Below, piece after piece: positions 1 to 5,889 of a stretch of 9,129 nucleotides of DNA. The notes under the pieces are model-generated. The model worked only from the letters and a program-made list of their open reading frames with translations, made no database searches and was not told where the DNA came from. The stretch spans positions 1-9,129 of the forward strand of contig JAAYLQ010000042.1 in the NCBI GenBank assembly GCA_012521805.1. Direction: 5' to 3'. Each line of letters starts with the position of its first letter. Within the stretch, counting starts at the first letter, position 1. Position numbers and translations under genes: made by a program. This DNA comes from Bacillota bacterium. GTDB lineage: Bacteria > Bacillota > Limnochordia > Darwinibacteriales > DTU012.

Positions 1-2
1 CT

Positions 3-779
3 TTAAGATGTTGCTAAAAACCGCCTTAAGTGCTTCAAGGCTGCTTTTTCTAATCTTGATACCTGAGCTTGGGAAATACCAATTTCTTCAGCAACTTCCA
101 TTTGGGTACGTCCATCATAAAATCGCATGGTTAAAATCAACTTTTCCCGTTCATTAAGCCGCTGCATTCCTTCTTTAATCGATACACCTTCCAACCAATT
201 GCCATCAACATTTTTCTCATCCCTAATTTGGTCCATTACAAAAATCGGGTCTCCCCCATCGTGATAAATTGGTTCAAAAAGAGAAATCGGTTCTTGGATA
301 GCATCTAAAGCAAACACGATATCTTCCCGGGGGATTTGCAGTTCCTCTGCAATCTGACTAATAGTCGGCTCTTTAGCATATTTATTAGCCAGCGAATCCC
401 TTACCTGGAGCGCTTTATACGCAATATCCCTGAGAGAACGGCTGACGCGAATCGGATTATTATCCCGCAGATACCTTCTAATTTCACCAATAATCATTGG
501 GACAGCATATGTAGAAAACTTGACATTCTGGCTGAGATCAAAATTATCAATTGCTTTCATCAACCCAATACAGCCAACTTGAAATAGATCATCCACATAT
601 TCTCCGCGATTATTAAAACGCTGAATAACACTTAAAACAAGCCTTAAGTTTCCCTGCACCATTTCTTCACGGGCTTGCTGATCTCCATCTTTAATCTTAG
701 CTAGGAGTTCACGCATTTTAGCGTTGCTGAGAACAGGAAGTTTGGAAGTGTTTACGCCGCAGATCTCTACCTTATTCAT
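3..779 (-). CDS. sigG: RNA polymerase sporulation sigma factor SigG (late forespore)
   Basis: Sigma-70 family factor that directs late transcription in the engulfed forespore. The 258-residue product closely resembles Bacillus subtilis SigG as I recall it (about 260 aa). It opens with the SigG-specific N-terminus NKVEICGVNTSKLPVL. Region 2 lies at about residues 38-108 (NLRLVLSVIQRFNNRGEY, then the DLFQVGCIGLMKAIDNFD core). Region 3 lies at about 115-190, with DNNPIRVSRSLRDIAYKALQ at its start. Region 4 lies at about 200-255, with a helix-turn-helix around TQMEVAEEIGISQAQVSRLE. I chose the ATG at 779 over an in-frame TTG at 797: it has an AGGGGAGG ribosome site 5 nt upstream and matches the family N-terminus. 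The gene is intact and its TAA stop lies at the window edge. It is divergent from spoIIGA, whereas in Bacillus it follows sigE on the same strand, so it must rely on its own promoter. SigF is the closest alternative, but the N-terminus and region 2 wording favour SigG. Confidence 0.96.
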   Translation of the reverse strand: MNKVEICGVNTSKLPVLSNAKMRELLAKIKDGDQQAREEMVQGNLRLVLSVIQRFNNRGEYVDDLFQVGCIGLMKAIDNFDLSQNVKFSTYAVPMIIGEIRRYLRDNNPIRVSRSLRDIAYKALQVRDSLANKYAKEPTISQIAEELQIPREDIVFALDAIQEPISLFEPIYHDGGDPIFVMDQIRDEKNVDGNWLEGVSIKEGMQRLNEREKLILTMRFYDGRTQMEVAEEIGISQAQVSRLEKAALKHLRRFLATS

Positions 780-784
780 AAGAT

Positions 785-792
785 CCTCCCCT
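785..792 (-). promoter_or_regulatory. Ribosome binding site that decides the sigG start
   Basis: On the minus strand this reads AGGGGAGG and sits 5 nt before the ATG at 779. An in-frame TTG at 797 lies upstream of the site, so it cannot use it. This supports the shorter, family-typical SigG N-terminus. Confidence 0.75.
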
Positions 793-813
793 ATCAATTA
801 ACACTTTCAGGAT

Positions 814-844
814 AAGTATTGCCAAGAATATGCGGTTCTATTCT
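814..844 (-). promoter_or_regulatory. Candidate SigF/SigG-type promoter for sigG
   Basis: Read on the minus strand, AGAATA (844-839) is followed after 18 nt by AATACTT (820-814). Forespore SigG promoters are known to resemble TGAATA, a spacer of 17-18 nt, then CATACTA; the match is about 5/6 and 5/7. Transcription would start about 30 nt before the sigG ATG, which is reasonable. Autoregulation of sigG is established in Bacillus. Its use here is inference from a short pattern match. The -35 element lies inside the 16-bp repeat at 834-849. Confidence 0.35.
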
Positions 845-849
845 GTAAT
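834..849 (-). repeat. Copy 1 of a 16-bp element shared by the divergent sigG and spoIIGA promoters
   Basis: The minus strand reads ATTACAGAATAGAACC. The plus strand at 908-923 reads ATTCCAGTATAGAACC, a 14/16 match. The two copies form an inverted repeat with a 58-nt interval. Each copy therefore points toward the gene on its own side and lies in that gene's promoter region. It may be an operator or a duplicated promoter piece; nothing in the sequence decides which. Confidence 0.55.
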
Positions 850-870
850 TCCATTGTTTACGAAATATAC

Positions 871-920
871 TAGGACAAAGGAGGAAATTGCCAATTTAAC
901 TACAAATATTCCAGTATAGA
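871..920 (+). promoter_or_regulatory. Candidate spoIIGA-sigE promoter region with possible Spo0A box
   Basis: Two readings are possible. (a) SigA type: TTGCCA (888-893) and TATAGA (915-920) are 21 nt apart. This is wider than the normal 17 but recalls the Bacillus spoIIG promoter, whose long spacer is bridged by Spo0A. TAGGACAAA (871-879) matches 7/9 of the reversed Spo0A box TTCGACAAA, just upstream of the -35. (b) SigH type: GGAGGAAAT (880-888) fits the -35 consensus RNAGGAWWW fully, but the element 12 nt on, TACAAAT, is a poor -10. The sequence alone does not choose between them. The strong purine-rich ribosome site GGGGAGGAAG lies further downstream, just before the ATG at 946. Confidence 0.35.
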
Positions 921-923
921 ACC
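908..923 (+). repeat. Copy 2 of the 16-bp element, upstream of spoIIGA
   Basis: ATTCCAGTATAGAACC is the partner of the copy at 834-849 on the opposite strand, with two mismatches. It contains TATAGA (915-920), which could be a -10 box for spoIIGA. It ends 22 nt before the spoIIGA ATG. Confidence 0.55.
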
Positions 924-945
924 TATCAGGGAGGGGAGGAAGCAG

Positions 946-1923
946 ATGCCCGGATATGTCATTTATATTGATGCCCTAATCCTGCGGTTATTAGCAAACT
1001 TTTTCTTTGAGTTTATCCTGCTGTGGGCGACAGCCGAGGTTACGCGCTCTGCTACAACTCGATTAAGGCTGGCCAGTGGTGCTCTAATCGGGACGCTTCA
1101 TTACTTGCTGTTCGTGTTGTCGAGTTACCGTCTGATTCCGTTCTATGGGATTCTGCGGTTTTTTCCGACACTTTTAGTGGTGTCACTGCTGATGGTGATG
1201 GCATGCTTCTATCCTCAAACTAAAGGCAAAAAACTGGCGAGAGTTTTAGCCTATTTTTACGGCATCGGTTTTATCAGTGCCGGCGCAGGTATGGCTGCAG
1301 CCTATTTATTAGGATCAGCAGCTGCGCCTCAGTTTACAGCCGGAGTGCTTGTTTCAATTGCTGTAATTCTGATTACAGCTGAACTTGGTTGGGGGATTGT
1401 GCAGAAAAGAATCTATCGTCATGTTTATCAGCTGCCTATTCGAGTAGTTTTAGCGGAGCGCGAGGTGCATTTAAACGCATTAATTGATACCGGTAATCAG
1501 CTCAAGGATCCCCTCTCCAAACATCCGGTAATTGTTGCAGAGCAGACAGCGATTATGGGATTATTTGACCAAGCAGAAGCAGAGCTGATCTCGGAATTAT
1601 GCTCAGGAAACCTCGATGCAATTAATAACGCTGATGCTTCCCTTGCAGTGAGACTAAGGATTATTCCCTTTAATGCGATTGGTGTTAAAACCGGGGTGTT
1701 AGTAGGATTTCGTCCCGATCGAATCGAGGTACTGGACAACCAAAAATATTCCTCGGCAAACGGGATCATTGCTATTTACCAGCACGAACTTGATCCTGAT
1801 GGTGAATACCAAGCCCTACTTCCCCCTGAACTGTTGGAAGAACCGGCGCATGCTGGTGCAGCATCAAAAACACTGCAAGGAGGAGAAGCTAGCCATGCGG
1901 CTCAGTCAGAACGTAAAGCTTAA
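946..1923 (+). CDS. spoIIGA: Sporulation sigma-E factor processing peptidase SpoIIGA
   Basis: Membrane-bound aspartic protease that removes the N-terminal pro-sequence of SigE in the mother cell after a forespore signal (SpoIIR in Bacillus). The 325-residue protein has the family architecture. The N-terminal half holds about five hydrophobic segments (near residues 6-30, 40-60, 67-88, 97-122 and 128-150). The C-terminal soluble domain contains the active-site motif ALIDTGNQLKDPLS with Asp181, close to Asp183 of Bacillus. The family is usually near 300 aa; the extra length is an Ala/Gln/Glu-rich tail (from about residue 300) that also encodes the ribosome site of sigE. The ATG at 946 follows GGGGAGGAAG by 4 nt and fits the expected start. 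It overlaps sigE by 29 bp in another frame, so the two are surely co-transcribed and probably translationally coupled. It is immediately followed by its own substrate gene, which strengthens the call. Confidence 0.95.
   Translation: MPGYVIYIDALILRLLANFFFEFILLWATAEVTRSATTRLRLASGALIGTLHYLLFVLSSYRLIPFYGILRFFPTLLVVSLLMVMACFYPQTKGKKLARVLAYFYGIGFISAGAGMAAAYLLGSAAAPQFTAGVLVSIAVILITAELGWGIVQKRIYRHVYQLPIRVVLAEREVHLNALIDTGNQLKDPLSKHPVIVAEQTAIMGLFDQAEAELISELCSGNLDAINNADASLAVRLRIIPFNAIGVKTGVLVGFRPDRIEVLDNQKYSSANGIIAIYQHELDPDGEYQALLPPELLEEPAHAGAASKTLQGGEASHAAQSERKA
1877..1885 (+). promoter_or_regulatory. Ribosome binding site of sigE inside spoIIGA
   Basis: AAGGAGGAG lies 9 nt upstream of the ATG at 1895 and within the spoIIGA coding sequence. 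It is close to the ideal anti-16S match and sets the SigE start, ruling out the upstream in-frame ATG at 1769. Confidence 0.85.
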
Positions 1924-2617
1924 AGTAAGACTGCTGATAATTAGAGTGCTCACTAAACTGCATATCACTCCTCCAGTGTTTTATGTGGGCAGCAGTGAAG
2001 TTTTACCACCGCCCCTCAGCGCAGATGAAGAATCGGAACTCCTCAACAGGCTGCGGGAAGGTGATATGAGAGTTAAGTCACCTTTAATCGAGCATAACCT
2101 CAGGCTGGTAGTCTATATTGCTCGCAAATTTGAAAACACAGGTATTTTTATTGAAGATCTGGTTTCAATTGGCACAATCGGACTGATTAAAGCTGTAAAT
2201 ACCTTTGATCCTAATAAAAATATTAAGTTAGCCACCTATGCTTCACGCTGTATTGAAAATGAGATTTTAATGTACTTGCGCCGCACCAGTAAAATCCGAG
2301 CTGAAGTTTCCTTTGATGAACCATTGAACACTGATTGGGATGGTAATGAACTAGTACTGGCTGATGTGGTGGGAAGCGAAAGCGATGTTGTTAAGTATAT
2401 TGAAGAAGAAGTAGACAAAGCACTGCTGAAACAGGCTTTGGAAAGATTAACTGGGAGAGAAAAGAAGATCATGGAACTGCGTTTCGGTCTGAACAATGGT
2501 GAAGAGAAAACCCAGCGGGAAGTAGCAGATCTCCTTGGGATTTCCCAGTCATATATTTCCCGGCTGGAAAAGAAAATCCTCAAGAAGCTGCAGCGAGAAA
2601 TTAAAAAATTGAATTAA
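1895..2617 (+). CDS. sigE: RNA polymerase sporulation sigma factor SigE (early mother cell), pro-form
   Basis: Sigma-70 family factor that runs the early mother-cell programme. The 240-residue product matches SigE family length (239 in Bacillus subtilis). Residues 1 to about 29 form a basic, hydrophobic pro-sequence (RLSQNVKLKVRLLIIRVLTK) that keeps the factor inactive and membrane-associated. The mature part should begin near YVGSSEVLPPPL, where the Bacillus protein is cleaved. Region 2 lies at about 65-130 (NLRLVVYIARKFENTG, then IEDLVSIGTIGLIKAVNTF and ATYASRCIENEILMYLRR). The SigE-typical VSFDEPLNTDWDGNEL follows. Region 4 includes ELRFGL and the helix-turn-helix around TQREVADLLGISQSYISRLE (205-224). 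The open frame extends to 1769, but those 42 codons lie inside spoIIGA and lack family similarity, so the ATG at 1895 with AAGGAGGAG upstream is preferred. It ends directly at a strong terminator, so no read-through into sigG is possible in this orientation. Confidence 0.97.
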   Translation: MRLSQNVKLKVRLLIIRVLTKLHITPPVFYVGSSEVLPPPLSADEESELLNRLREGDMRVKSPLIEHNLRLVVYIARKFENTGIFIEDLVSIGTIGLIKAVNTFDPNKNIKLATYASRCIENEILMYLRRTSKIRAEVSFDEPLNTDWDGNELVLADVVGSESDVVKYIEEEVDKALLKQALERLTGREKKIMELRFGLNNGEEKTQREVADLLGISQSYISRLEKKILKKLQREIKKLN

Positions 2618-2642
2618 AAAAAGAGGCCTACGCCTCTTTTTT
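2617..2642. terminator. Bidirectional Rho-independent terminator between sigE and ftsZ
   Basis: AAAAAAGAGGC (2617-2627) pairs with GCCTCTTTTTT (2632-2642) around the loop CTAC. The G/C-rich core is flanked by an A-run on the left and a T-run on the right, so a U-tract follows the stem in either direction. It begins at the last base of the sigE stop codon and lies 23 nt beyond the ftsZ stop, so it should end both convergent transcripts. Confidence 0.92.
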
Positions 2643-2665
2643 ATTTCAATTTATTGGGTTATCCA

Positions 2666-3712
2666 TTACTTCCTCCGCAAAAATGCAGGTATATCCAAAT
2701 CTTCACTGGTAAATGGGCGGATATCGAGTTCGGACTCTTCCCCGTCAATATTCTTGTCTGTAGACTCAAAGCCGGTTGCGATCACTGTAACCACGATCTC
2801 ATCCTGGAGGTCCTCATTGATTACTGCTCCGAAGATGATATTTGCATCAGGATCTGCTGTCTCAGCTACAATGCCAGCAGCTTCATTAACCTCAAATAAG
2901 CCAAGATTAGAACTTCCACTTAAGCTCAACAAGATGCCCTTGGCACCTTTAATCGAGGCTTCCAGTAAGGGACTGGATATCGCTTGTTTGGCAGCCTGTA
3001 CTGCCCGATCTTCGCCAGATGCTTGTCCAATACCCATCAGAGCAGAGCCAGCATTGGTCATAATTGCCCTGACATCCGCAAAATCCAGATTGATCAGACC
3101 AGGAACAGTGATTAAATCAGAGATGCCCTGGACACCTTGGCGAAGAACATCGTCTGCAATTTTAAAAGCTTCCAGCATAGTAGTCCTTTTTTCTGCTACC
3201 TGCAGCAGGCGGTCATTTGGAATTGTGATTAGTGTATCAACCTTGGTCTTCAGGAGCTCAATTCCCTTTTCTGCCTGGGATTTACGCCTGCGTCCTTCAA
3301 ATGTGAAAGGTTTAGTAACCACACCTACAGTTAAAGCTGAGCATTCCTTGGCTATCTCAGCAACAACTGGAGCTGCTCCAGTACCAGTTCCGCCTCCCAT
3401 GCCAGCGGTAATAAATACCATGTCAGCTCCTTCTAAAACAGCACGGATTTCTTCCTTGCTCTCCTCAGCTGAACGCTGACCGATTTCCGGATTTGAACCT
3501 GCTCCCAGCCCTTTGGTCAGCTTTGCACCAAGTTGGATCTTATCAGTTGCTTCTGACAGCATTAAAGCCTGCGCATCGGTATTTAAGGCAATAAAATGCA
3601 CACCCCGCAAACCGGCACTAATCATACGGTTGACAGCATTACTGCCGCCTCCACCTACACCTACAACTTTTATATTGGCAAATTGACCACCCTCAAGATC
3701 AAATTCAAACAT
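2666..3712 (-). CDS. ftsZ: Cell division protein FtsZ
   Basis: Tubulin-like GTPase that polymerises at midcell, or near the poles during sporulation, to position septum synthesis. The 348-residue product has the nucleotide-binding start IKVVGVGGGGSNAVNRM (14-30), NTDAQAL (44-50), the tubulin signature GMGGGTGTGAAP (104-115), and the catalytic T7 loop NLDFAD (208-213) that completes GTP hydrolysis in the next subunit. The C-terminal peptide DIPAFLRRK (340-348), which binds SepF/FtsA-type partners, is conserved. The linker between the globular core and this peptide is only about 23 residues (roughly 316-338), against about 50 in Bacillus, which explains the short total length. I chose the ATG at 3712, preceded by AAGGGGG at 5 nt, over an in-frame TTG at 3748; MFEFDLEGGQFANIKV fits the family N-terminus. 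It is last in the minus-strand block. ftsA, usually just upstream, is missing here. Confidence 0.97.
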   Translation of the reverse strand: MFEFDLEGGQFANIKVVGVGGGGSNAVNRMISAGLRGVHFIALNTDAQALMLSEATDKIQLGAKLTKGLGAGSNPEIGQRSAEESKEEIRAVLEGADMVFITAGMGGGTGTGAAPVVAEIAKECSALTVGVVTKPFTFEGRRRKSQAEKGIELLKTKVDTLITIPNDRLLQVAEKRTTMLEAFKIADDVLRQGVQGISDLITVPGLINLDFADVRAIMTNAGSALMGIGQASGEDRAVQAAKQAISSPLLEASIKGAKGILLSLSGSSNLGLFEVNEAAGIVAETADPDANIIFGAVINEDLQDEIVVTVIATGFESTDKNIDGEESELDIRPFTSEDLDIPAFLRRK

Positions 3713-3770
3713 AAGATCCCCCTTCTCTGCTCCACAAAAATAAGCCAATCATAAATCCATTATCTTGTAT

Positions 3771-3807
3771 AATCCCCAACTTCTAGTTCCACAAAAAGCA
3801 GGGGATT
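3771..3807. repeat. Nested inverted repeat in the ftsQ-ftsZ gap
   Basis: AATCCCC (3771-3777) is complementary to GGGGATT (3801-3807). Inside the 23-nt interval, AACT (3778-3781) pairs with AGTT (3785-3788) around TCT. The arms overlap the candidate ftsZ promoter, so an operator role is possible. No U-run follows in the direction of transcription, so it is not a standard terminator. Confidence 0.3.
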
Positions 3808-3813
3808 TCCTTT
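3786..3813 (-). promoter_or_regulatory. Candidate SigH-type promoter for ftsZ
   Basis: On the minus strand AAAGGAAAT (3813-3805) fits the SigH -35 consensus RNAGGAWWW at all positions. After 12 nt, GTGGAAC (3792-3786) fits the -10 consensus RNNGAAT at 6 of 7. The element begins at the ftsQ stop codon and leaves a leader of about 65-70 nt before the ftsZ start. SigH-driven ftsAZ transcription at the onset of sporulation is established in Bacillus subtilis; its use here is inference. A weaker SigA-like pair, TTGTGG (3794-3789) and TATACA (3771-3766) with a 17-nt spacer, overlaps it. Confidence 0.5.
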
Positions 3814-4475
3814 TATTCAATAACCACCGGACTATTAACAACCCGCAAATCAATACGCTTAGCTGAAGCGCCGCGATTAGATAATTCTTCTAGAATCAGC
3901 TCTAAAGCAGTTAATTTACGCTCTAAGTCCCGCATGTTACCAAGAAGTATCTGCGTACCAGCCCTAGTAATCAAGATCTGTTCCTTAGCATTCCACTCTG
4001 AAATATTCTCATATAATCCGTCAGGCAGAGCTGATAATAGTCTAGCGATGGAGAAAAACAGTTCACCTTCTTCCAGATCGATATTAGTAACTAACGGCAG
4101 TGAGCCAAAATTGAAACCTCTTGGGGGAGGCAGAATCAAACCTTCCGAATCTAAGATAAACCAGCTATCACCGCTGGCTACCAATGCCAGCGGTTGGCGT
4201 TCTCTAATATTTACGATTAAACGATTAGGCCAGTTCCAATTCACTGCAGCATCTTTAACCCATATATGACTGCTGATCTGTTCCGCCAAGTCCCTTTTAT
4301 CAATGCGAAAAACATTAGCCCCGGAAAGGCTTGTCTCAAAAAGTAAATCACCTGGCGATAAAATCGTAAGGCCAGTCCACTCCAAATCGTTCAAACTAAA
4401 ATAACTGGAATTAAGAAAACCATATGTAACCGTCACTAGGCTTATAATAATTATTGATATAATTCTACGCTGCAT
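3813..4475 (-). CDS. ftsQ: Cell division protein FtsQ/DivIB
   Basis: Bitopic membrane protein of the divisome that forms a complex with FtsL and FtsB/DivIC and controls septal wall synthesis. The 220-residue product has a single transmembrane helix near the N-terminus (about 5-21). A POTRA domain follows at about 26-95 (FSLNDLEWTGLTILSPGDLL through VNWNWPNRLIVNIRERQPLA), and then the extracellular beta domain to the end. The FxIDKRDLAEQI...WVKDAAV pattern with RLIVNIRERQPLALV is typical of FtsQ/DivIB. The cytoplasmic tail is only about four residues (MQRR), much shorter than the tail of about 24 residues or more in known members. The ATG at 4475 has GGGGAGGAAG shortly upstream, so a longer N-terminus is not indicated. 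Its place between murA and ftsZ agrees with the dcw order. Sequence divergence is normal for this family, so the identification rests on architecture plus location. Confidence 0.88.
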   Translation of the reverse strand: MQRRIISIIIISLVTVTYGFLNSSYFSLNDLEWTGLTILSPGDLLFETSLSGANVFRIDKRDLAEQISSHIWVKDAAVNWNWPNRLIVNIRERQPLALVASGDSWFILDSEGLILPPPRGFNFGSLPLVTNIDLEEGELFFSIARLLSALPDGLYENISEWNAKEQILITRAGTQILLGNMRDLERKLTALELILEELSNRGASAKRIDLRVVNSPVVIE

Positions 4476-4520
4476 CGAGCTCTTCCTCCCCTACCCGGAA
4501 AAATAGGACTTTGTGATTAA

Positions 4521-4550
4521 GGGTAACCGACACCAATCGGTCAGTTACCC
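4521..4550 (-). other. Imperfect hairpin overlapping the murA stop codon
   Basis: GGGTA (4521-4525) pairs with TACCC (4546-4550), and ACCGA (4526-4530) pairs with TCGGT (4537-4541) around CACCAA, with a 4-nt bulge (4542-4545). On the transcribed strand the structure covers the end of murA and the first bases of the murA-ftsQ gap. No U-tract follows directly, so it may be a processing or stabilising structure rather than a terminator. Confidence 0.35.
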
Positions 4551-5806
4551 TCCTCAGAAACTAGGTTGATTTTTGCACCAACTCCCTGCAGCTTTTCTAC
4601 CAATCTTTCATAACCCCGCATAATGTGTTCCACACCGGTAATTTCGGTGGTGCCATGTGCAGCTAATCCAGCAATTACCAGCGCCGCCCCAGCCCGGAGA
4701 TCCATCGCCCGCACTGCAGCGCCTGACAGCTGTTTTACTCCTCGGACAATGGCTGAGTTAGTATCCAGTTGAATATCGGCACCCATGCGCCTCAGCTCTT
4801 CAACGTGACCAAATCGTCGGGAATAAACAGTTTCTTTGATCACACTACTACCGTTTGCCAAAGTTACTAAGCTCATAAATTGAGGCTGCAGATCGGTGGC
4901 AAAACCAGGATAAGGCAGAGTAATAATATTGGCTGGCTGGATAATTCTACCGGATTCGAGGGTAATTTTGTTTAAGCCAATCGATAGACGGGAATTAGTT
5001 TCAGTAAGTTTGCTCAATAAAACTTGGATATGCTGAGGATTTACATTCTCTAGAGTAATATTACCGCGTGTAATAGCTGCAGCCAAAAGATAAGTGCCTG
5101 CTTCAATCCGATCCGGAATTACCGTATACTCAGCGCCCCCCAGATGTTTTTCATCAATTCCCTCGATCACAATCACACTTGTACCTGCGCCATAAATTTT
5201 GGCACCCATTTGGTTGAGAAAGTTCTGGATATCAACAATTTCTGGCTCTCGTGCTGCATTGTAGATTACAGTCTTTCCCTTTGCCAAAGTAGCGGCCATC
5301 ATTAAGTTTTCTGTCGCACCAACGCTGGGAAAATCTAGAGATATTTCCTGCCCTATCAGGCGAGAACAGCGTGCTGTAATGAAACCATGCTCCTCTTCAA
5401 TTACAGCTCCTAACCGCTCCAAGTTTCGTAAATGCAGATCAATTGGCCGGTCCCCGATTGCGCATCCACCCGGCTTGGCAATTTTTACCCAGCCTAATCG
5501 GGCTAACAGTGGTCCCATTACCTGGATCGATGCCCGCATTTCCTGCACCAGATCTGTCGGTGCTTCGCCTGTAATCTGATCTACTTCCAAAGTCAAAACA
5601 GAATCAGTTAACTCAGCCTTGACCCCGAGTGCAGTTAATACACCAATCATTGTGTATACATCTTTAATAGCAGGTACATCCCGGATTACAAATTTGCCTT
5701 TACCCAGCAGTGCTGCTGCCATCAACTTTAACACAGCATTTTTGGCACCGCTGATGCGGATGGTACCTGTTAACGGATATCCACCCTCGATGATTAATTT
5801 TTGCAT
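4541..5806 (-). CDS. murA: UDP-N-acetylglucosamine 1-carboxyvinyltransferase MurA
   Basis: Cytoplasmic enzyme for the first committed step of peptidoglycan synthesis: transfer of enolpyruvate from phosphoenolpyruvate to UDP-GlcNAc. The 421-residue length is normal (E. coli 419). Key residues fall at the same numbers as in the E. coli enzyme: Lys22 and Asn23 in ISGAKNAVLK, Cys115 in the mobile loop KPGGCAIGDRP (the fosfomycin target), Arg120, Asp305 in PGFATDLQPQ, Arg371 in DLRAGAALVIAG, and Arg397 in HIMRGYE. The presence of Cys rather than Asp at 115 predicts fosfomycin sensitivity at the enzyme level. The ATG at 5806 follows GAGGTGAT. The gene is preceded by an 83-bp gap after ftsW, where murG and often murC/murB are found in other Firmicutes, and followed by ftsQ after 65 bp. 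Low-GC Gram-positives often hold two MurA paralogues, so a second copy elsewhere is possible. Confidence 0.97.
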   Translation of the reverse strand: MQKLIIEGGYPLTGTIRISGAKNAVLKLMAAALLGKGKFVIRDVPAIKDVYTMIGVLTALGVKAELTDSVLTLEVDQITGEAPTDLVQEMRASIQVMGPLLARLGWVKIAKPGGCAIGDRPIDLHLRNLERLGAVIEEEHGFITARCSRLIGQEISLDFPSVGATENLMMAATLAKGKTVIYNAAREPEIVDIQNFLNQMGAKIYGAGTSVIVIEGIDEKHLGGAEYTVIPDRIEAGTYLLAAAITRGNITLENVNPQHIQVLLSKLTETNSRLSIGLNKITLESGRIIQPANIITLPYPGFATDLQPQFMSLVTLANGSSVIKETVYSRRFGHVEELRRMGADIQLDTNSAIVRGVKQLSGAAVRAMDLRAGAALVIAGLAAHGTTEITGVEHIMRGYERLVEKLQGVGAKINLVSEEGN

Positions 5807-5889
5807 CCTATCACCTCAGCTTAATGCTCCTCCAGCACTGTCTATAGTATGCGGGAGCTAGATTTTGGTGAAAGGATGCGTAAACTTAT

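Noticed and set aside
1769..1894. Extended N-terminus for SigE (42 extra codons)
   Set aside because: This part overlaps spoIIGA, lacks family similarity, and the strong ribosome site at 1877-1885 fits the ATG at 1895, giving the usual 240 aa.
2754..3479. Long plus-strand open frame (241 codons) opposite ftsZ
   Set aside because: It is antisense to a clearly conserved ftsZ, has no recognisable domain, and no ribosome site that stands out; its openness follows from the codon use of ftsZ.
777..3719. Identical 10-mer GGATCTTATG at the starts of both sigG (777-786) and ftsZ (3710-3719)
   Set aside because: The match covers part of the ribosome site and the start codon, which are constrained, so it is weak evidence for shared origin or recombination.
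3713..3748. Extended N-terminus for FtsZ from a TTG at 3748
   Set aside because: The ATG at 3712 has a good ribosome site 5 nt upstream and gives the family-typical N-terminus; the extension encodes that ribosome site.
5807..5889. CATACTA (SigG-like -10) on the minus strand in the ftsW-murA gap
   Set aside because: No suitable -35 lies 16-18 nt upstream; a SigA reading (TTTCAC, 18 nt, TACTAT) is also weak. Not listed as a promoter.
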